Numbered from the stretch's first letter, positions 17,540 through 26,998 are shown. The stretch is DNA of 64,000 nt from T3Sed10-241 sp036796255 (GCA_036796255.1 DAIRDH010000001.1:88298-152297); one strand, 5' to 3'. Program-made: numbers and translations. Notes: generated by a model not told the origin, from the sequence alone.

Positions 17540-20137
17540 ATGCGTCACATTCTCCTCCTTTCGCTTTTACTTCCTATTTTTGGAAATGCCCAGCACGCTC
17601 AGCGCGAAATGTTGCATTTTGGCCTTAAGGCCGCGATCGAAGCTGCCGAACCCGGCGCTCAAATTCCAGTATATCTGCGCGGTGAAGTATCGGGCATCGC
17701 GGCATTTGTGAGAAACAATGGTGGAAAGGTTCGTGGCACTTTCAATGGTTTTGTAGCCACCTCACTTCCGGTCGGCGCTTTCCGCAAAATTGTAGATGAG
17801 CCCGCTATCACCTACGTGGAGTTTGATCCCTGGAAACCAGAAGCGCTGAGCGATGTGGTTTTGCTTACCAACAACGCACTTCCGGTACATCAAGGCCTTG
17901 GTCCTTTGCCCCAATCTTATCTTGGTAGCGATGTGATTATTGGATTTATAGACACGGGAATTGAGTTGGATCATCCCGACTTCCAGCATGAAGATGGCAG
18001 CACACGTGTACTTTACATTTGGGACCAGACACAAGATGAAACCGATCCTCAAAGGGTGCCGCAGCCTTACGACTACGGACAGGAATGGACCTCCGAGGAC
18101 ATTGATGCCGGCATCACCAACCACGACGATCAGGCTGCCTGGTTTGGTCATGGCAGCACCGTAAGTGGTGTCGCTGTGGGCAATGCCAATGCCACTGGCG
18201 ATTTTCTCGGAGTAGCTCCCGAAGCCGATATCATTGTGGTTTCTAGCGATTTTTCCCGCCCCAACTGGACCATGACGGTCGCCGAGGCAGTGGAATACAT
18301 TTTCGAACGCGCCGATGCGATAGGTAAGCCAGCTGTGGTCAATACCAGTCTGGGAACTTACCTTGGCTCACACGACGGATTGGATGCGGCTTCGCTTCAC
18401 ATCGAGTCGCTGCTGGAAGGCAGCACAGGGAAGGCTGTGGTAAGTGCAGCCGGTAATAGCAACAACTGGGCACCTTACCATTTGGGATACGACATCCCTG
18501 AGGTGGATACAGCATTTACCTGGTTTAGCTTCAATCCCAATACGCTTGGAGGGCAAGGTGCGGTATTTGTGGAAGCATGGGCTGACATCGAGGGCTTTGA
18601 AAATACATCATTCACCATCGGCGCTGATTTGGTCAACCCTGCATATCAATTCAGAGGCTATGCGGCCTGGCGCAACGCTGCCGACAACCTGAATCAATTG
18701 ATGGTGGACACCATCTTTTGGAATGGCGCCATACTCGGCATAGCCCAATCATTTGTAGGCCAGCGGGGAGATCAGTATCAAATTCAAATGGTGCTTACCC
18801 AGCCATTCAGTTCGCAATACCGCTGGCGATTTAGCACCACAGGCGGAGGGCGCATTGATATTTGGAGCAGGGCGCAATTTGGAATCTCTAATATCTTGAG
18901 CACGGATTTGCCAAGCATACAGCAGTTTCCCGACATGGTGAATTACCGCATGCCCGATAAGTTGATGACCACCGTTAGCTCATGGACCTGTTCGGACAAG
19001 GTGATTACCGTGGCCAATTACAACAACCAGGAGGAATTCTTGAACTATGCAGGTACCATGACCACCTATGATGTAACTGCCGGCGAAATTTCAATCAACT
19101 CAAGCGGCGGCCCTACCCGCGACATGCGACAAAAACCTGAAATCGCAGCCACCGGCGATGTGGTACTCAGCTCAGGCCGCCTCGAAAATATCACCGCCAT
19201 GATCAATCAAAATCCGCCCGCAGGAAGCCTCGCATTCAGTGGGATGCACTATGTAAATGGCGGTACAAGCATGGCTTCTCCCATCGTGGCCGCAGCATGC
19301 GCCTTGTTTTTTGAGCGTTGCCCGAACGCCAGCTACCTGGACTTTAAAGAAGCGCTCATTGAAAATGCGCTTGCAGATGGTTTTACAGGAGCATTGCCAA
19401 ACTTACGATGGGGCCATGGCAAGCTCGATGTATTTGCGACACTTACTTCGAGCGTAGCACCATTTGCCGTAAGCCTGCCTGTTATGGAGCCCTGCGTAGG
19501 GGAATCCGGCTTGCTGACGGCTGAAGGTGGGCTCAATAACTACCTCTGGAACACAGGCGACACAGGTCCTGCTTTGGCTGCGACTGAGCCAGGAATGTAC
19601 AGTGCTCAAGCCAATGACAATCTCGGTTGCCTGCAAGTGAGCAACACAGTCAATCTCGATTTTCTCGAGAGCCCGGACTTGCCAATTTTGATTCTTGTGG
19701 ATGAAACGCTGAGCACCGCCACCACTGCTGATGCTTGGCAGTGGTACCTTGATGATGAGCCAATAGCAGAAGCCACAGAATCCTCTCTGGTGCTCCCGGA
19801 GCTTGGAGTGTATACCCTTGAGGCCATCGGTGACAATGGCTGCAGTATCTTCTCTGAGCCTTACTTCTACGGTGTTTCCAGTACTGAAGGCCATGATGAA
19901 AATGCACTTTTGGCCTATCCAAATCCTGCCCTGAACAGCTTCACCCTCAGAGCAAATGTGGAACTCAGCGAGTTGCGCATCGTCGACCTTAGCGGCAAAA
20001 CCGTATGGGAGCAAAACCTCAATTTGCAAGCGGGTCAGCGCAGCGAAATCAATGTTCAGCACCTCAGTTCCGGAATCTACATCGTTAGCATGCGCAATGG
20101 CAATGAAATGCACTATTTAAAAATGGCCATTGAATAA
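17540..20137 (+). CDS. Secreted S8 subtilase with type IX sorting domain
   Basis: The 865-residue protein has a signal peptide (MRHILLLSLLLPIFGNAQ) and a subtilisin-type catalytic domain. Asp is near residue 138 (IGFIDTGIELDHPD), His near 204 (WFGHGSTVSGVAVG) and Ser near 577 (GGTSMASPIVAAAC). The protease domain is split by a roughly 200-residue insert between His and Ser (about 290-480). Ig-like repeats follow, and the last 75 residues form a type A T9SS sorting domain (LLAYPNPALNSFTL ... LSSGIYIVSMRNG). It is a predicted extracellular or surface protease exported by the Gld/Por system encoded at 34716-40545. Confidence 0.93.
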   Translation: MRHILLLSLLLPIFGNAQHAQREMLHFGLKAAIEAAEPGAQIPVYLRGEVSGIAAFVRNNGGKVRGTFNGFVATSLPVGAFRKIVDEPAITYVEFDPWKPEALSDVVLLTNNALPVHQGLGPLPQSYLGSDVIIGFIDTGIELDHPDFQHEDGSTRVLYIWDQTQDETDPQRVPQPYDYGQEWTSEDIDAGITNHDDQAAWFGHGSTVSGVAVGNANATGDFLGVAPEADIIVVSSDFSRPNWTMTVAEAVEYIFERADAIGKPAVVNTSLGTYLGSHDGLDAASLHIESLLEGSTGKAVVSAAGNSNNWAPYHLGYDIPEVDTAFTWFSFNPNTLGGQGAVFVEAWADIEGFENTSFTIGADLVNPAYQFRGYAAWRNAADNLNQLMVDTIFWNGAILGIAQSFVGQRGDQYQIQMVLTQPFSSQYRWRFSTTGGGRIDIWSRAQFGISNILSTDLPSIQQFPDMVNYRMPDKLMTTVSSWTCSDKVITVANYNNQEEFLNYAGTMTTYDVTAGEISINSSGGPTRDMRQKPEIAATGDVVLSSGRLENITAMINQNPPAGSLAFSGMHYVNGGTSMASPIVAAACALFFERCPNASYLDFKEALIENALADGFTGALPNLRWGHGKLDVFATLTSSVAPFAVSLPVMEPCVGESGLLTAEGGLNNYLWNTGDTGPALAATEPGMYSAQANDNLGCLQVSNTVNLDFLESPDLPILILVDETLSTATTADAWQWYLDDEPIAEATESSLVLPELGVYTLEAIGDNGCSIFSEPYFYGVSSTEGHDENALLAYPNPALNSFTLRANVELSELRIVDLSGKTVWEQNLNLQAGQRSEINVQHLSSGIYIVSMRNGNEMHYLKMAIE

Positions 20138-20161
20138 TGAACTGAGAAAGCCTTAGCTTTG
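20130..20161 (+). promoter_or_regulatory. Predicted promoter of the DUF5606 gene
   Basis: TTG (20130-20132), a 21-base spacer, and TAGCTTTG (20154-20161) match the Bacteroidota consensus, including a perfect TAnnTTTG box. The expected start of transcription is about 17 bases before the ATG at 20185. The -33 element overlaps the end of the subtilase gene. Confidence 0.65.
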
Positions 20162-20184
20162 CCGCCCATATCCAAAAAGCTTTC

Positions 20185-20715
20185 ATGGAACTATCACAAA
20201 TCATTTCTATTGCCGGCAAGCCCGGTTTACACCAAATAATCAGTCAGTCAAGGGGCGGCGTCATTGTGAGCTCACTCGACACTGGCAAGAAAATGGCCGT
20301 GGGCCAAACCCAGCGTGTGAGTGCCTTGAGCGACATCAGCATCTACACCATGGATGGCGATATTTTGCTCAAAGAAATTTTTGAGCGTATCTACGCGCAC
20401 ACCAATGGGGGTGCAATAGAGATTGACCTGAAAGACGATGAGACGGTACGCGATTTCTTTACTGAAGTAGTTCCCGAGCACGATGATGCACGCGTGTACC
20501 ACAGCGATATCCGCAAGTTGATCAAGTGGTTTAATGCATTGAAGGCAAAAGACTTGCTCAAAATGGGCGACAACACTGAAGAAGCAGGAGCAGTTGCAGC
20601 GGAGGAAGTGACGACCGATGAAGTTGCAAAAGATGCAGTAGAAGCCGCAATCGAACCACAAGACTCTTCGACTGAATCAGAAGGGCTTGATTCTGAAAAG
20701 AAGGATTCAGAATAG
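20185..20715 (+). CDS. DUF5606 family protein
   Basis: The 176-residue cytosolic protein has a folded N-terminal part of about 125 residues (SQIISIAGKPGLHQIISQSR, GGVIVSSLDTGKKMAVGQTQ, HSDIRKLIKWFNALKAKDLL) matching DUF5606, a Bacteroidota family of unknown function. The last 50 residues are a highly acidic, low-complexity Glu/Asp/Ala/Ser tail that is probably disordered. It has its own promoter and converges on the pseudouridine synthase gene with an 8-base gap. Confidence 0.8.
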   Translation: MELSQIISIAGKPGLHQIISQSRGGVIVSSLDTGKKMAVGQTQRVSALSDISIYTMDGDILLKEIFERIYAHTNGGAIEIDLKDDETVRDFFTEVVPEHDDARVYHSDIRKLIKWFNALKAKDLLKMGDNTEEAGAVAAEEVTTDEVAKDAVEAAIEPQDSSTESEGLDSEKKDSE

Positions 20716-20723
20716 GTTAAAAT

Positions 20724-21614
20724 TTAAACAAGCCCTTTTTTTGGTCGTTCAGAACGAGGTGCCTTCTCCGGGCGCATAAAACCTGCGTCGGGCTGGATTT
20801 CAACTTTTAGGGGTTGCCCGCTGATGGGGTGCGCCAATTCCATGTAGCAAGAGAGCAATCGAACCTTGCGCTCTACAGAGGCATCAGCACCGTACTTCCT
20901 GTCGCCGACTATATTGCAGCCAATGTGGGCGAGGTGAACGCGAATCTGGTTTTTCTTGCCGGTTTCAAGGGTCACTTCCATCAGGTGGTATTTGCCTTCA
21001 GGCCGCACATAGCGGTAGTGGCTTATAGCACGGGCAGCGCCCATACTGTTGGGAGCCACCACCTGCATGGTCTGCTTAAACTCAGCAAGCCAGGTGTCTA
21101 TGCTGCCGCTATCTTGTTCTGGACGGGTTTCTACCAAAGCAAGGTAGCGTTTGGTGTAGGTAGACCAATTTTCTTTGAGCTTGTCCCTGATGGCTTCGGT
21201 TTTGGCAAAAATCATCAATCCCGATACTTCTTTATCAAGCCGATGAACCACATAAGCACCTTTCTTTCCCCGCGTTTCTTCTTTCACATAAGCTTCTACC
21301 AATTTGTGCATGGTAGGTTTACGGGTGATTCCTTCGCCAGCCGATAGAATACCCTGAGGCTTAATGACTACCACGAGGTGCGTATCCTCCCACGCTATGC
21401 GAAAAGGAGCCTTGGTGCGCCGCTCCTTGTTGAGCTGCTTCACTTCCACTTCCATGCCTTTCGTTACGATGGTGTTTCCAATTTTCACCACCACTCCGTT
21501 CAGGTGCACGCGTCCATTCTTGAGGTATTGTTTAATAGTGCTGTTAGACGCACCTCCGAGCATATGGCGGAGCACATCTTGCACGGTGCTTGGTTTGTCA
21601 GGACTGTATTTCAT
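20724..21614 (-). CDS. RluA-family pseudouridine synthase
   Basis: The 296-residue protein has an N-terminal S4 RNA-binding domain (GASNSTIKQYLKNGRVHLNG) and the RluA catalytic domain. The active-site signature is YVVHRLDKEVSGLMIFAKT, with the catalytic Asp in HRLD, followed by KKNQIRVHLAHIGCNIVGDR. It isomerises uridine in rRNA or tRNA; the exact target cannot be told from sequence. On the minus strand TACCTTTG (21639-21632) provides a perfect -7 box 18 bases before the ATG. Confidence 0.9.
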   Translation of the reverse strand: MKYSPDKPSTVQDVLRHMLGGASNSTIKQYLKNGRVHLNGVVVKIGNTIVTKGMEVEVKQLNKERRTKAPFRIAWEDTHLVVVIKPQGILSAGEGITRKPTMHKLVEAYVKEETRGKKGAYVVHRLDKEVSGLMIFAKTEAIRDKLKENWSTYTKRYLALVETRPEQDSGSIDTWLAEFKQTMQVVAPNSMGAARAISHYRYVRPEGKYHLMEVTLETGKKNQIRVHLAHIGCNIVGDRKYGADASVERKVRLLSCYMELAHPISGQPLKVEIQPDAGFMRPEKAPRSERPKKGLV

Positions 21615-21631
21615 CGGTTCAAATTGAGGCG

Positions 21632-21639
21632 CAAAGGTA
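21632..21639 (-). promoter_or_regulatory. -7 element of the pseudouridine synthase gene
   Basis: The reverse strand reads TACCTTTG followed by GC, a perfect TAnnTTTG box, about 18 bases upstream of the ATG at 21614. No clear TTTG at -33 was seen. Confidence 0.5.
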
Positions 21640-21713
21640 AGAAAGGAATACTGCTTTACGCTTTTAGAAATAGCTGGTCACAGCTTCAGCCTTTCGGCAA
21701 AATAGGCCCAGCC

Positions 21714-22604
21714 TCAAGACCTTACAAAACGGACGAAAGTGCCCAATGGCAATTGCTGGCCAGTGCCCGAAGGGATTACGAATTCACCGTATTCCAGGTG
21801 CTCAGGCTTAAAGTACGACTGGGCCAGGTTGGCGCTCACCACAGCCGACAAGCCCATGCTGTAGAGGTTGAGGATGAAGAAGGATTCGCTTGGTGCGAGT
21901 ATGCTTGCACAGTGGGAGAGGAGCTCGGGCAGGCCCTCTTCCAAAACCCATTTTTCGCCGGCAGGGCCTCGGCCATAGGCGGGCGGGTCAAGGATGATGC
22001 CTTTGTACTGTTTTCCACGTTTGGCTTCCTTGGCGACAAATTTCAGGGCATCTTCCACCACCCACCTGATGTCTTTAAGGTTGCTGAGGTCCTGGTTTTC
22101 ATTGGCCCATGATATCATGTTGCGCACTGCATCAACGTGGGTCACATCGCAGCCCGCAGCTTTTGCAGCAAGGCTGGCCCCGCCGGTGTAGGCAAAGAGG
22201 TTGAGCACGTTGCCCGGACTTTGCCATTTGGCTACCGTTTCAGCGATGAAATCCCAATTGTTGGCCTGCTCAGGAAACACCCCTACGTGCCCGAAAGTGG
22301 TGAAAGCAAGCTTGAAGGCCAGTTTCATTCCTTTGTGCTTGTAGCTGATGTTCCAATTTTGAGGCGTTTTCTGAAAATGTTTCCACCCGTCTTCGGCGCC
22401 GGTCCGTTGACGCGATTTGCTCGAGTCGCGCACGAATCGGGCGTGGGCCCGCTTGCTCCATTCTTTTTCGGAAAGTACCGACGACCAGATGGCCTGGGGC
22501 TCGGGGCGTATCAATACAAGGTCGCCAAATCGCTCCAGCTTCTCGAAATGGCCGGAGTCTATAAGTTCGTAATCTTTCCAGTGAAGGGGGCTGCGCAATT
22601 CCAT
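21714..22604 (-). CDS. RlmI/RlmK-like SAM-dependent methyltransferase
   Basis: The 296-residue product starts at the ATG at 22604 (MELRSPLHWKDYELI); an upstream in-frame TTG at 22613 is less likely. The SAM site reads VLNLFAYTGGASLAAKAAGC with DVTHVDAVRN, and the catalytic motif is ILDPPAYGRGPAGEKW. These match the RlmI/RlmK class I methyltransferases that modify 23S rRNA cytosines or guanines, but the N-terminal PUA domain of RlmI is missing. It is divergent from the SpoU methyltransferase gene. Confidence 0.85.
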   Translation of the reverse strand: MELRSPLHWKDYELIDSGHFEKLERFGDLVLIRPEPQAIWSSVLSEKEWSKRAHARFVRDSSKSRQRTGAEDGWKHFQKTPQNWNISYKHKGMKLAFKLAFTTFGHVGVFPEQANNWDFIAETVAKWQSPGNVLNLFAYTGGASLAAKAAGCDVTHVDAVRNMISWANENQDLSNLKDIRWVVEDALKFVAKEAKRGKQYKGIILDPPAYGRGPAGEKWVLEEGLPELLSHCASILAPSESFFILNLYSMGLSAVVSANLAQSYFKPEHLEYGEFVIPSGTGQQLPLGTFVRFVRS

Positions 22605-22656
22605 AAGCGCCAATGTTACTGAAAAATCGCTAAACTTGACCGCGAAAATGCACGAT

Positions 22657-23454
22657 ATGTCACTTCACGTAAGCAGTCTCCAAAATTCCCGTATCAAAAA
22701 CCTGGTCGCCCTTCAAAAACCGCGCGAGCGTCGCAATCAAGGGGTATTTGTGGTGGAGGGCGTGCGGGAAGTGTCACTGGCTCAGCAGGGTGGATTTGAA
22801 CTCAAGTCGCTGTTTATCCTTGAAGACCTCTACGAACTCAGCCTTGAGTATCCCATCGATACCACAGCATGTGAGGTGATTACCATCTCCCGCGAGGTGT
22901 ATTCCAAAGTTGCCTACCGCGAAAGCACAGGTGGAATCATCGCATTGGTCGGCATGCGCGATACAGGGCTCAGCGATCTGCCTAAGGCTGCTTCAGGCAT
23001 TGCGCCACTTTACCTCGTCCTGGAGCATGTTGAAAAACCTGGCAACATAGGCGCCATGCTGCGCACAGCCGATGCTGCTGGGCTGAGCGGGGTGATCGTG
23101 TGCGACGAGGCCACCGATTTTTACAACCCCAATGTGGTGCGCTCCAGTGTGGGGACGCTTTTCACCGTGCCTGTCGCTGCGGCGAGCAATGAGGAAACAA
23201 GAGAATGGCTGAGCGCGCAGAATATCAGAACTTTTGCAACAGCACTCACTGCCACGGAGCCCTACCATTCATTTGATTACCGCCTTCCTACGGCATTCCT
23301 GATGGGTTCAGAATCCCGGGGCCTGAGCAACTTTTGGCTGGAGCACGCCGACCAGGGAATTATCGTGCCGATGCACGGCAAAATTGACTCCATGAACGTG
23401 TCGAACATTGCCGCACTGGTTATTTTTGAAGCCTTGCGGCAAAGGGCTATCTGA
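22657..23454 (+). CDS. SpoU/TrmH-family RNA 2'-O-methyltransferase
   Basis: The product is about 265 residues from the ATG at 22657 (MSLHVSSLQNSRIKN); an in-frame ATG at 22648 is also possible. An N-terminal substrate-binding domain (RRNQGVFVVEGVREVSLA) precedes the knotted SPOUT domain. Motif 1 is EHVEKPGNIGAMLRTADAAG, motif 2 is FLMGSESRGLSNFW and motif 3 is VPMHGKIDSMNVSNIAALVI. It methylates ribose in rRNA or tRNA; the position cannot be given. TAAACTTG at 22631-22638 is a one-mismatch -7 box. Confidence 0.9.
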   Translation: MSLHVSSLQNSRIKNLVALQKPRERRNQGVFVVEGVREVSLAQQGGFELKSLFILEDLYELSLEYPIDTTACEVITISREVYSKVAYRESTGGIIALVGMRDTGLSDLPKAASGIAPLYLVLEHVEKPGNIGAMLRTADAAGLSGVIVCDEATDFYNPNVVRSSVGTLFTVPVAAASNEETREWLSAQNIRTFATALTATEPYHSFDYRLPTAFLMGSESRGLSNFWLEHADQGIIVPMHGKIDSMNVSNIAALVIFEALRQRAI

Positions 23455-23482
23455 AAAGGAGTAATGTGAAACTGTCGCTTGA

Positions 23483-24424
23483 TCAAAGCAGGTTCAAGTC
23501 TTGCACTTTTGCGGCAAGCACTTGCGAAAGCTTTACATAGCTCTCCTGGGTCCACCCGGCTACATGCGGGCTGAGTACCACCTTGTCGCTTTCGCAAAGG
23601 AAGCGTAAGCTCTCGGGAGCTTCTTTGTTGTCGAGCCCTTCAAGCGATCTTTTTTCGAATTCCAACACGTCTAGACAGGCACCAAGTACCTTTGCTTCTT
23701 GCAGGCCTTTAACCAAGGCAGCTGTATTTACATGCTGCCCTCGGGCAGTGTTGATCAGGTAGAAGGGCTGGGCCATTCGGGCAATGAAATTATCGTCTAC
23801 GAAGTATTTGGTCTCTTCGCTCAAGGGCAAATGGATGCTTAGTATCTCCGCGTTTTGCATAAGTTCAGCAAGGCTTACTTCCGTCACATCCTCATTGCCA
23901 AAGCCTTTCAAATACTTGTCATGCGCGAGAATGGTGCATCCAAAGCCTTTCAATTTTGTCGCGAGCGAACTGCCCATATGTCCATAGCCAATGATGCCTA
24001 CAGTGCGCCCTTTCAGCTCGAGTCCACGGTTGCGCTCCCGCTCCCAAACGCCTGATTTTACTTCGACATTCGCCAGGTGCAGCCGGTTCATCAGCATCAG
24101 CAACATACCGATGATGTGCTCACCCACGGCATCGCGGTTGCCCTCAGGTGAGCTGAGCACTTCAATACCTCGTTTTGCCGCTGCCACGAGATCGATATTC
24201 TCCAATCCCGAGCCCGACCGGGCAATAAAAATCAATTCGTTGGCCGCGTTCAGAAGCGCCTCATCGACAGCAATTCGGCTGCGAATGACCAGGCCTTGGT
24301 AATCCCCCACAACATTCAGCAGTTCATCGTGTGTTGATGTGTAGTTATGATCGCACTCAAACCCTTGTTCACGAAGTGATTGTTCGAGCGATGGATGCAC
24401 CGTATCGAGAAAAAGTACCCGCAT
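23483..24424 (-). CDS. D-2-hydroxyacid dehydrogenase (SerA-like)
   Basis: The 313-residue protein has the two-domain D-isomer hydroxyacid dehydrogenase fold. The NAD site is RTVGIIGYGHMGSSLATKLK. The substrate Arg lies in INTARGQHVN and the catalytic His in VVLSPHVAGWTQESY, with the Glu expected between them (ACLDVLEFEKRSLEG). It resembles 3-phosphoglycerate dehydrogenase without the ACT domain. The start is the ATG at 24424, whose A is shared with the mgtE stop (TGATG), so the gene is coupled to mgtE. Confidence 0.88.
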   Translation of the reverse strand: MRVLFLDTVHPSLEQSLREQGFECDHNYTSTHDELLNVVGDYQGLVIRSRIAVDEALLNAANELIFIARSGSGLENIDLVAAAKRGIEVLSSPEGNRDAVGEHIIGMLLMLMNRLHLANVEVKSGVWERERNRGLELKGRTVGIIGYGHMGSSLATKLKGFGCTILAHDKYLKGFGNEDVTEVSLAELMQNAEILSIHLPLSEETKYFVDDNFIARMAQPFYLINTARGQHVNTAALVKGLQEAKVLGACLDVLEFEKRSLEGLDNKEAPESLRFLCESDKVVLSPHVAGWTQESYVKLSQVLAAKVQDLNLL

Positions 24425-25788
24425 CAAATCCCAAAAAAGAGTTTTGCAAACATGAAATAAACGGTGAGCCCAATGATGTCATTCATCGTGGTGATAAAAG
24501 GTCCAGTGGCCAATGCAGGATCAATTTTGAGCTTATCCAGAAGCAAGGGAACGAGGGTTCCAAAGAGCGAAGCGATGATGATCACAGCAAACAGCGATAC
24601 GCCAACGGTGTAGCTTAAGGGGAGTGATTGCATAAATATAAGGCCGTATACGAGAATGACTGCGCCGCAAATCAAGCCATTCAGAAGCGCCACGCTCAGT
24701 TCTTTAAATAGTTTTTGCCAGATGCCTTTAGACGAAAAGCTCTTGTTGGCTAGGCCCTGTACCACGATCGCTGATGACTGCACCCCCACATTTCCCGCCA
24801 TCGCAGCGATAAGTGGGATGAAAAGCATTAGTGCTGCGACTTCCGCGAGTTGGGCTTCAAAAATGCCAATTACCTGGGCCACCATTACACCACCCACGAG
24901 GCCAATGAGCAGCCAGGGTAGGCGCGCACGCGTGAGCCGCCATACCGTGTCGTCGGCTTCTACCGATTCAGAAATACCAGAGGCCAATTGATAATCGCGC
25001 TCCGCTTCTTCTTTGATAAAATCTACAACATCGTCAATCGTGATGCGCCCCAGCAAGGTCATGTCATGGTCCACCACCGGCAATGCCACGAGGTCATACT
25101 TCTCCATGGTTTTGGAGCAGTCTTCGCCTGAGGTCTCAGGGTGAACGTAGCGCATGGGCGTATCGTCAAAAATCTCGGAGATTTTGGTTTTAATGGATGA
25201 AGAGCTGAACAGAAGCTTTTTAAGGGGTAAAATTCCAACCAGCCGGTCTTCATCGTCCACCACGTAAATGGTGTACACATGCTCTATCCCCTCGGCCTGC
25301 TTGCGCATTTCGCGGATACCCCGGGCTATAGACCAGGTGCTCTTAACGCTCACGAGCTCAGTGGCCATGAGTCCACCTGCCGAGTTTTCGTTGTACTGCA
25401 GCAGGTCCCGAATGTCGGTTTTCTGTTCCTCATCGCTTATCAGGGCGAGTACTTCAGCTTTCTTGTCATCTGAAAGCTCGGAGAGTACGTCGGCGGCATC
25501 ATCAGAGTCGATGTGGTCAATGACCTGCTCGGCGATTTCTTTGGAGGTGAGGGTAGAAAGCAATTTTTCGCGGTCTTCCTCATCAAGCTCTATCATTACC
25601 TCTGCAGCCCGCTCATGCCCAAGCAGTTTGAATACGTAGCTCGCTTCTGAAGTCTTAAGCTGGTCAAAGATTTCAGCAATATCGGCCGGGTGCAGGTGTT
25701 CGAAATCGGCTATGACTGCAGTGTCGCGGCCCTCCGCAATATTGTCGCGGAGCTCATCAATAAATACTTTGTTGAGTTCGAATTGCAT
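24424..25788 (-). CDS. mgtE: Magnesium transporter MgtE
   Basis: The 454-residue protein shows the full MgtE layout. The N-terminal superhelical domain (HPADIAEIFDQLKTSEASYV) is followed by two CBS domains (about 130-260; YTIYVVDDEDRLVGILPLKK, VVDHDMTLLGRITIDDVVDF). Five transmembrane helices include the ion-pore signature AAMAGNVGVQSSAIVVQGLA and a closing TMNDIIGLTVYFMFAKLFFG. It conducts Mg2+ across the inner membrane and closes when cytosolic Mg2+ is high. It lies 51 bases downstream of ksgA, with its own -7 box in the gap. Confidence 0.96.
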   Translation of the reverse strand: MQFELNKVFIDELRDNIAEGRDTAVIADFEHLHPADIAEIFDQLKTSEASYVFKLLGHERAAEVMIELDEEDREKLLSTLTSKEIAEQVIDHIDSDDAADVLSELSDDKKAEVLALISDEEQKTDIRDLLQYNENSAGGLMATELVSVKSTWSIARGIREMRKQAEGIEHVYTIYVVDDEDRLVGILPLKKLLFSSSSIKTKISEIFDDTPMRYVHPETSGEDCSKTMEKYDLVALPVVDHDMTLLGRITIDDVVDFIKEEAERDYQLASGISESVEADDTVWRLTRARLPWLLIGLVGGVMVAQVIGIFEAQLAEVAALMLFIPLIAAMAGNVGVQSSAIVVQGLANKSFSSKGIWQKLFKELSVALLNGLICGAVILVYGLIFMQSLPLSYTVGVSLFAVIIIASLFGTLVPLLLDKLKIDPALATGPFITTMNDIIGLTVYFMFAKLFFGI

Positions 25789-25811
25789 TGTCTGTGCCGA
25801 TTAGCTGAGCC

Positions 25812-25819
25812 CAAAAGTA
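25812..25819 (-). promoter_or_regulatory. Possible internal -7 element before mgtE
   Basis: The reverse strand reads TACTTTTG, a perfect TAnnTTTG, 23 bases upstream of the mgtE ATG in the short gap after ksgA. No -33 TTTG is at the right distance, so it may be weak or fortuitous. Confidence 0.35.
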
Positions 25820-25839
25820 GGAAAAAGGCTTCGCGCCTG

Positions 25840-26652
25840 CTATTCGTTTTGGGCGGGCAAGGAAGAATTAACGTCGGGGTAAAGTTGCACCGCCAAGGCC
25901 AGGAATGCTTCCGGCGAGAGCCTTTCAGGCCTCAGTGAGAGGATTTCCGGATCAATGCTCACTGGCGCTTCCCTCAAAATGGGGGAGAGGCTGTTGCGCA
26001 GGGTTTTGCGCCTTTGTCCAAATGCGGTTTTTACCACATGTTTGAAAAAGCTTTCAGGAACTGGCAGCTCCTTGCGGCTGTTGCGTGTGAGGCGCACCAC
26101 GCCACTCTTTACTTTTGGGGGAGGGGAGAAGCAGCCTTCATTGACGGTGAAGAGATACTCTACCGTGTAAAAAACCTGGAGCAATACGCTCAAAATGCCG
26201 TACTCTTTCGAGCCTTCGGGCGAGGCTATGCGCCGCGCAACTTCGCGCTGGAACATGCCCACCAACTCAGGAATGAGCTCGTGGTGCTCCACCAGTTTGA
26301 AGAGTATTTGCGAGGAGATGTTATACGGAAAGTTGCCAACCAGAATAAATGCTTGCCCATCAAAAAGCGAAGCCATTTCAAGTTTGAGAAAATCGGCCTC
26401 GATGATATTTGCAGCGATCTCCGGATGTCTTTCGTTGAGGTAGCGCACGGATTCCGTATCGAGCTCTACCATTTTCAAATCTTTGTGCCCCAGTGCGAGC
26501 AGGGCGCGGGTGAGAATTCCCGTGCCTGGACCTATTTCAAGGATGTTTTTGGTATCGCCGTGGCCGGTGATTCCAGCCGCTAATCGCTCAGCGACAGAGT
26601 TTTCCGTGAGGAAGTGCTGTCCTAGGTGCTTCTTGGCCCTAACCCTTTCCAT
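25840..26652 (-). CDS. ksgA: 16S rRNA dimethyladenosine transferase
   Basis: The 270-residue protein has KKHLGQHFLTENSVAERLAA, the SAM motif ILEIGPGTGILTRALLALG, the catalytic NFPYNISSQILFKL (NLPY-type) and the C-terminal FSPPPKVKSGVVRL. It dimethylates the two adjacent adenines of helix 45 in 16S rRNA. It overlaps the upstream DUF4286 gene by 14 bases. Confidence 0.96.
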   Translation of the reverse strand: MERVRAKKHLGQHFLTENSVAERLAAGITGHGDTKNILEIGPGTGILTRALLALGHKDLKMVELDTESVRYLNERHPEIAANIIEADFLKLEMASLFDGQAFILVGNFPYNISSQILFKLVEHHELIPELVGMFQREVARRIASPEGSKEYGILSVLLQVFYTVEYLFTVNEGCFSPPPKVKSGVVRLTRNSRKELPVPESFFKHVVKTAFGQRRKTLRNSLSPILREAPVSIDPEILSLRPERLSPEAFLALAVQLYPDVNSSLPAQNE

Positions 26653-26959
26653 CGGCCTGGTGTATCACATGCAGCAAGGTGCGAAATGCAGCCGTCTTGC
26701 TGCCAAATTTATCCTGATGGTCGCGGCGCAGACGCGGTGCAGATTCCAATTCGTATTGTTCGAAGGCTTCCATCGAGCGCGCATAGTATTGCACGCTGTA
26801 GGTTTTGCCGCCTTCTTCTTCGGCCAGTATCCGGGCTATTTTTGCTTCCGCAAAATGGCCTGTAGCGAGCACCTCCGGAAGGTGGGTTTCTTTCATCCAC
26901 TCGAGCCAAGCCTCGGCCGCGTCCTCATCCACATTTACGGTAACGTTGTACAATATCAT
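26639..26959 (-). CDS. DUF4286 family protein
   Basis: The 106-residue protein starts MILYNVTVNVDEDAAEAWLE and continues KETHLPEVLATGHFAEAKIA and YSVQYYARSMEAFEQYE. This matches DUF4286, a small ferredoxin-like or dimeric alpha-beta-barrel-like family usually found beside ksgA in Bacteroidota. Function is unknown. It overlaps ksgA by 14 bases and opens the DUF4286-ksgA-mgtE-dehydrogenase operon. Confidence 0.85.
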   Translation of the reverse strand: MILYNVTVNVDEDAAEAWLEWMKETHLPEVLATGHFAEAKIARILAEEEGGKTYSVQYYARSMEAFEQYELESAPRLRRDHQDKFGSKTAAFRTLLHVIHQADGKG

Positions 26960-26998
26960 GGCTCAAAGATGCCAAAAAAAGACCGATCGAAACTTGGC

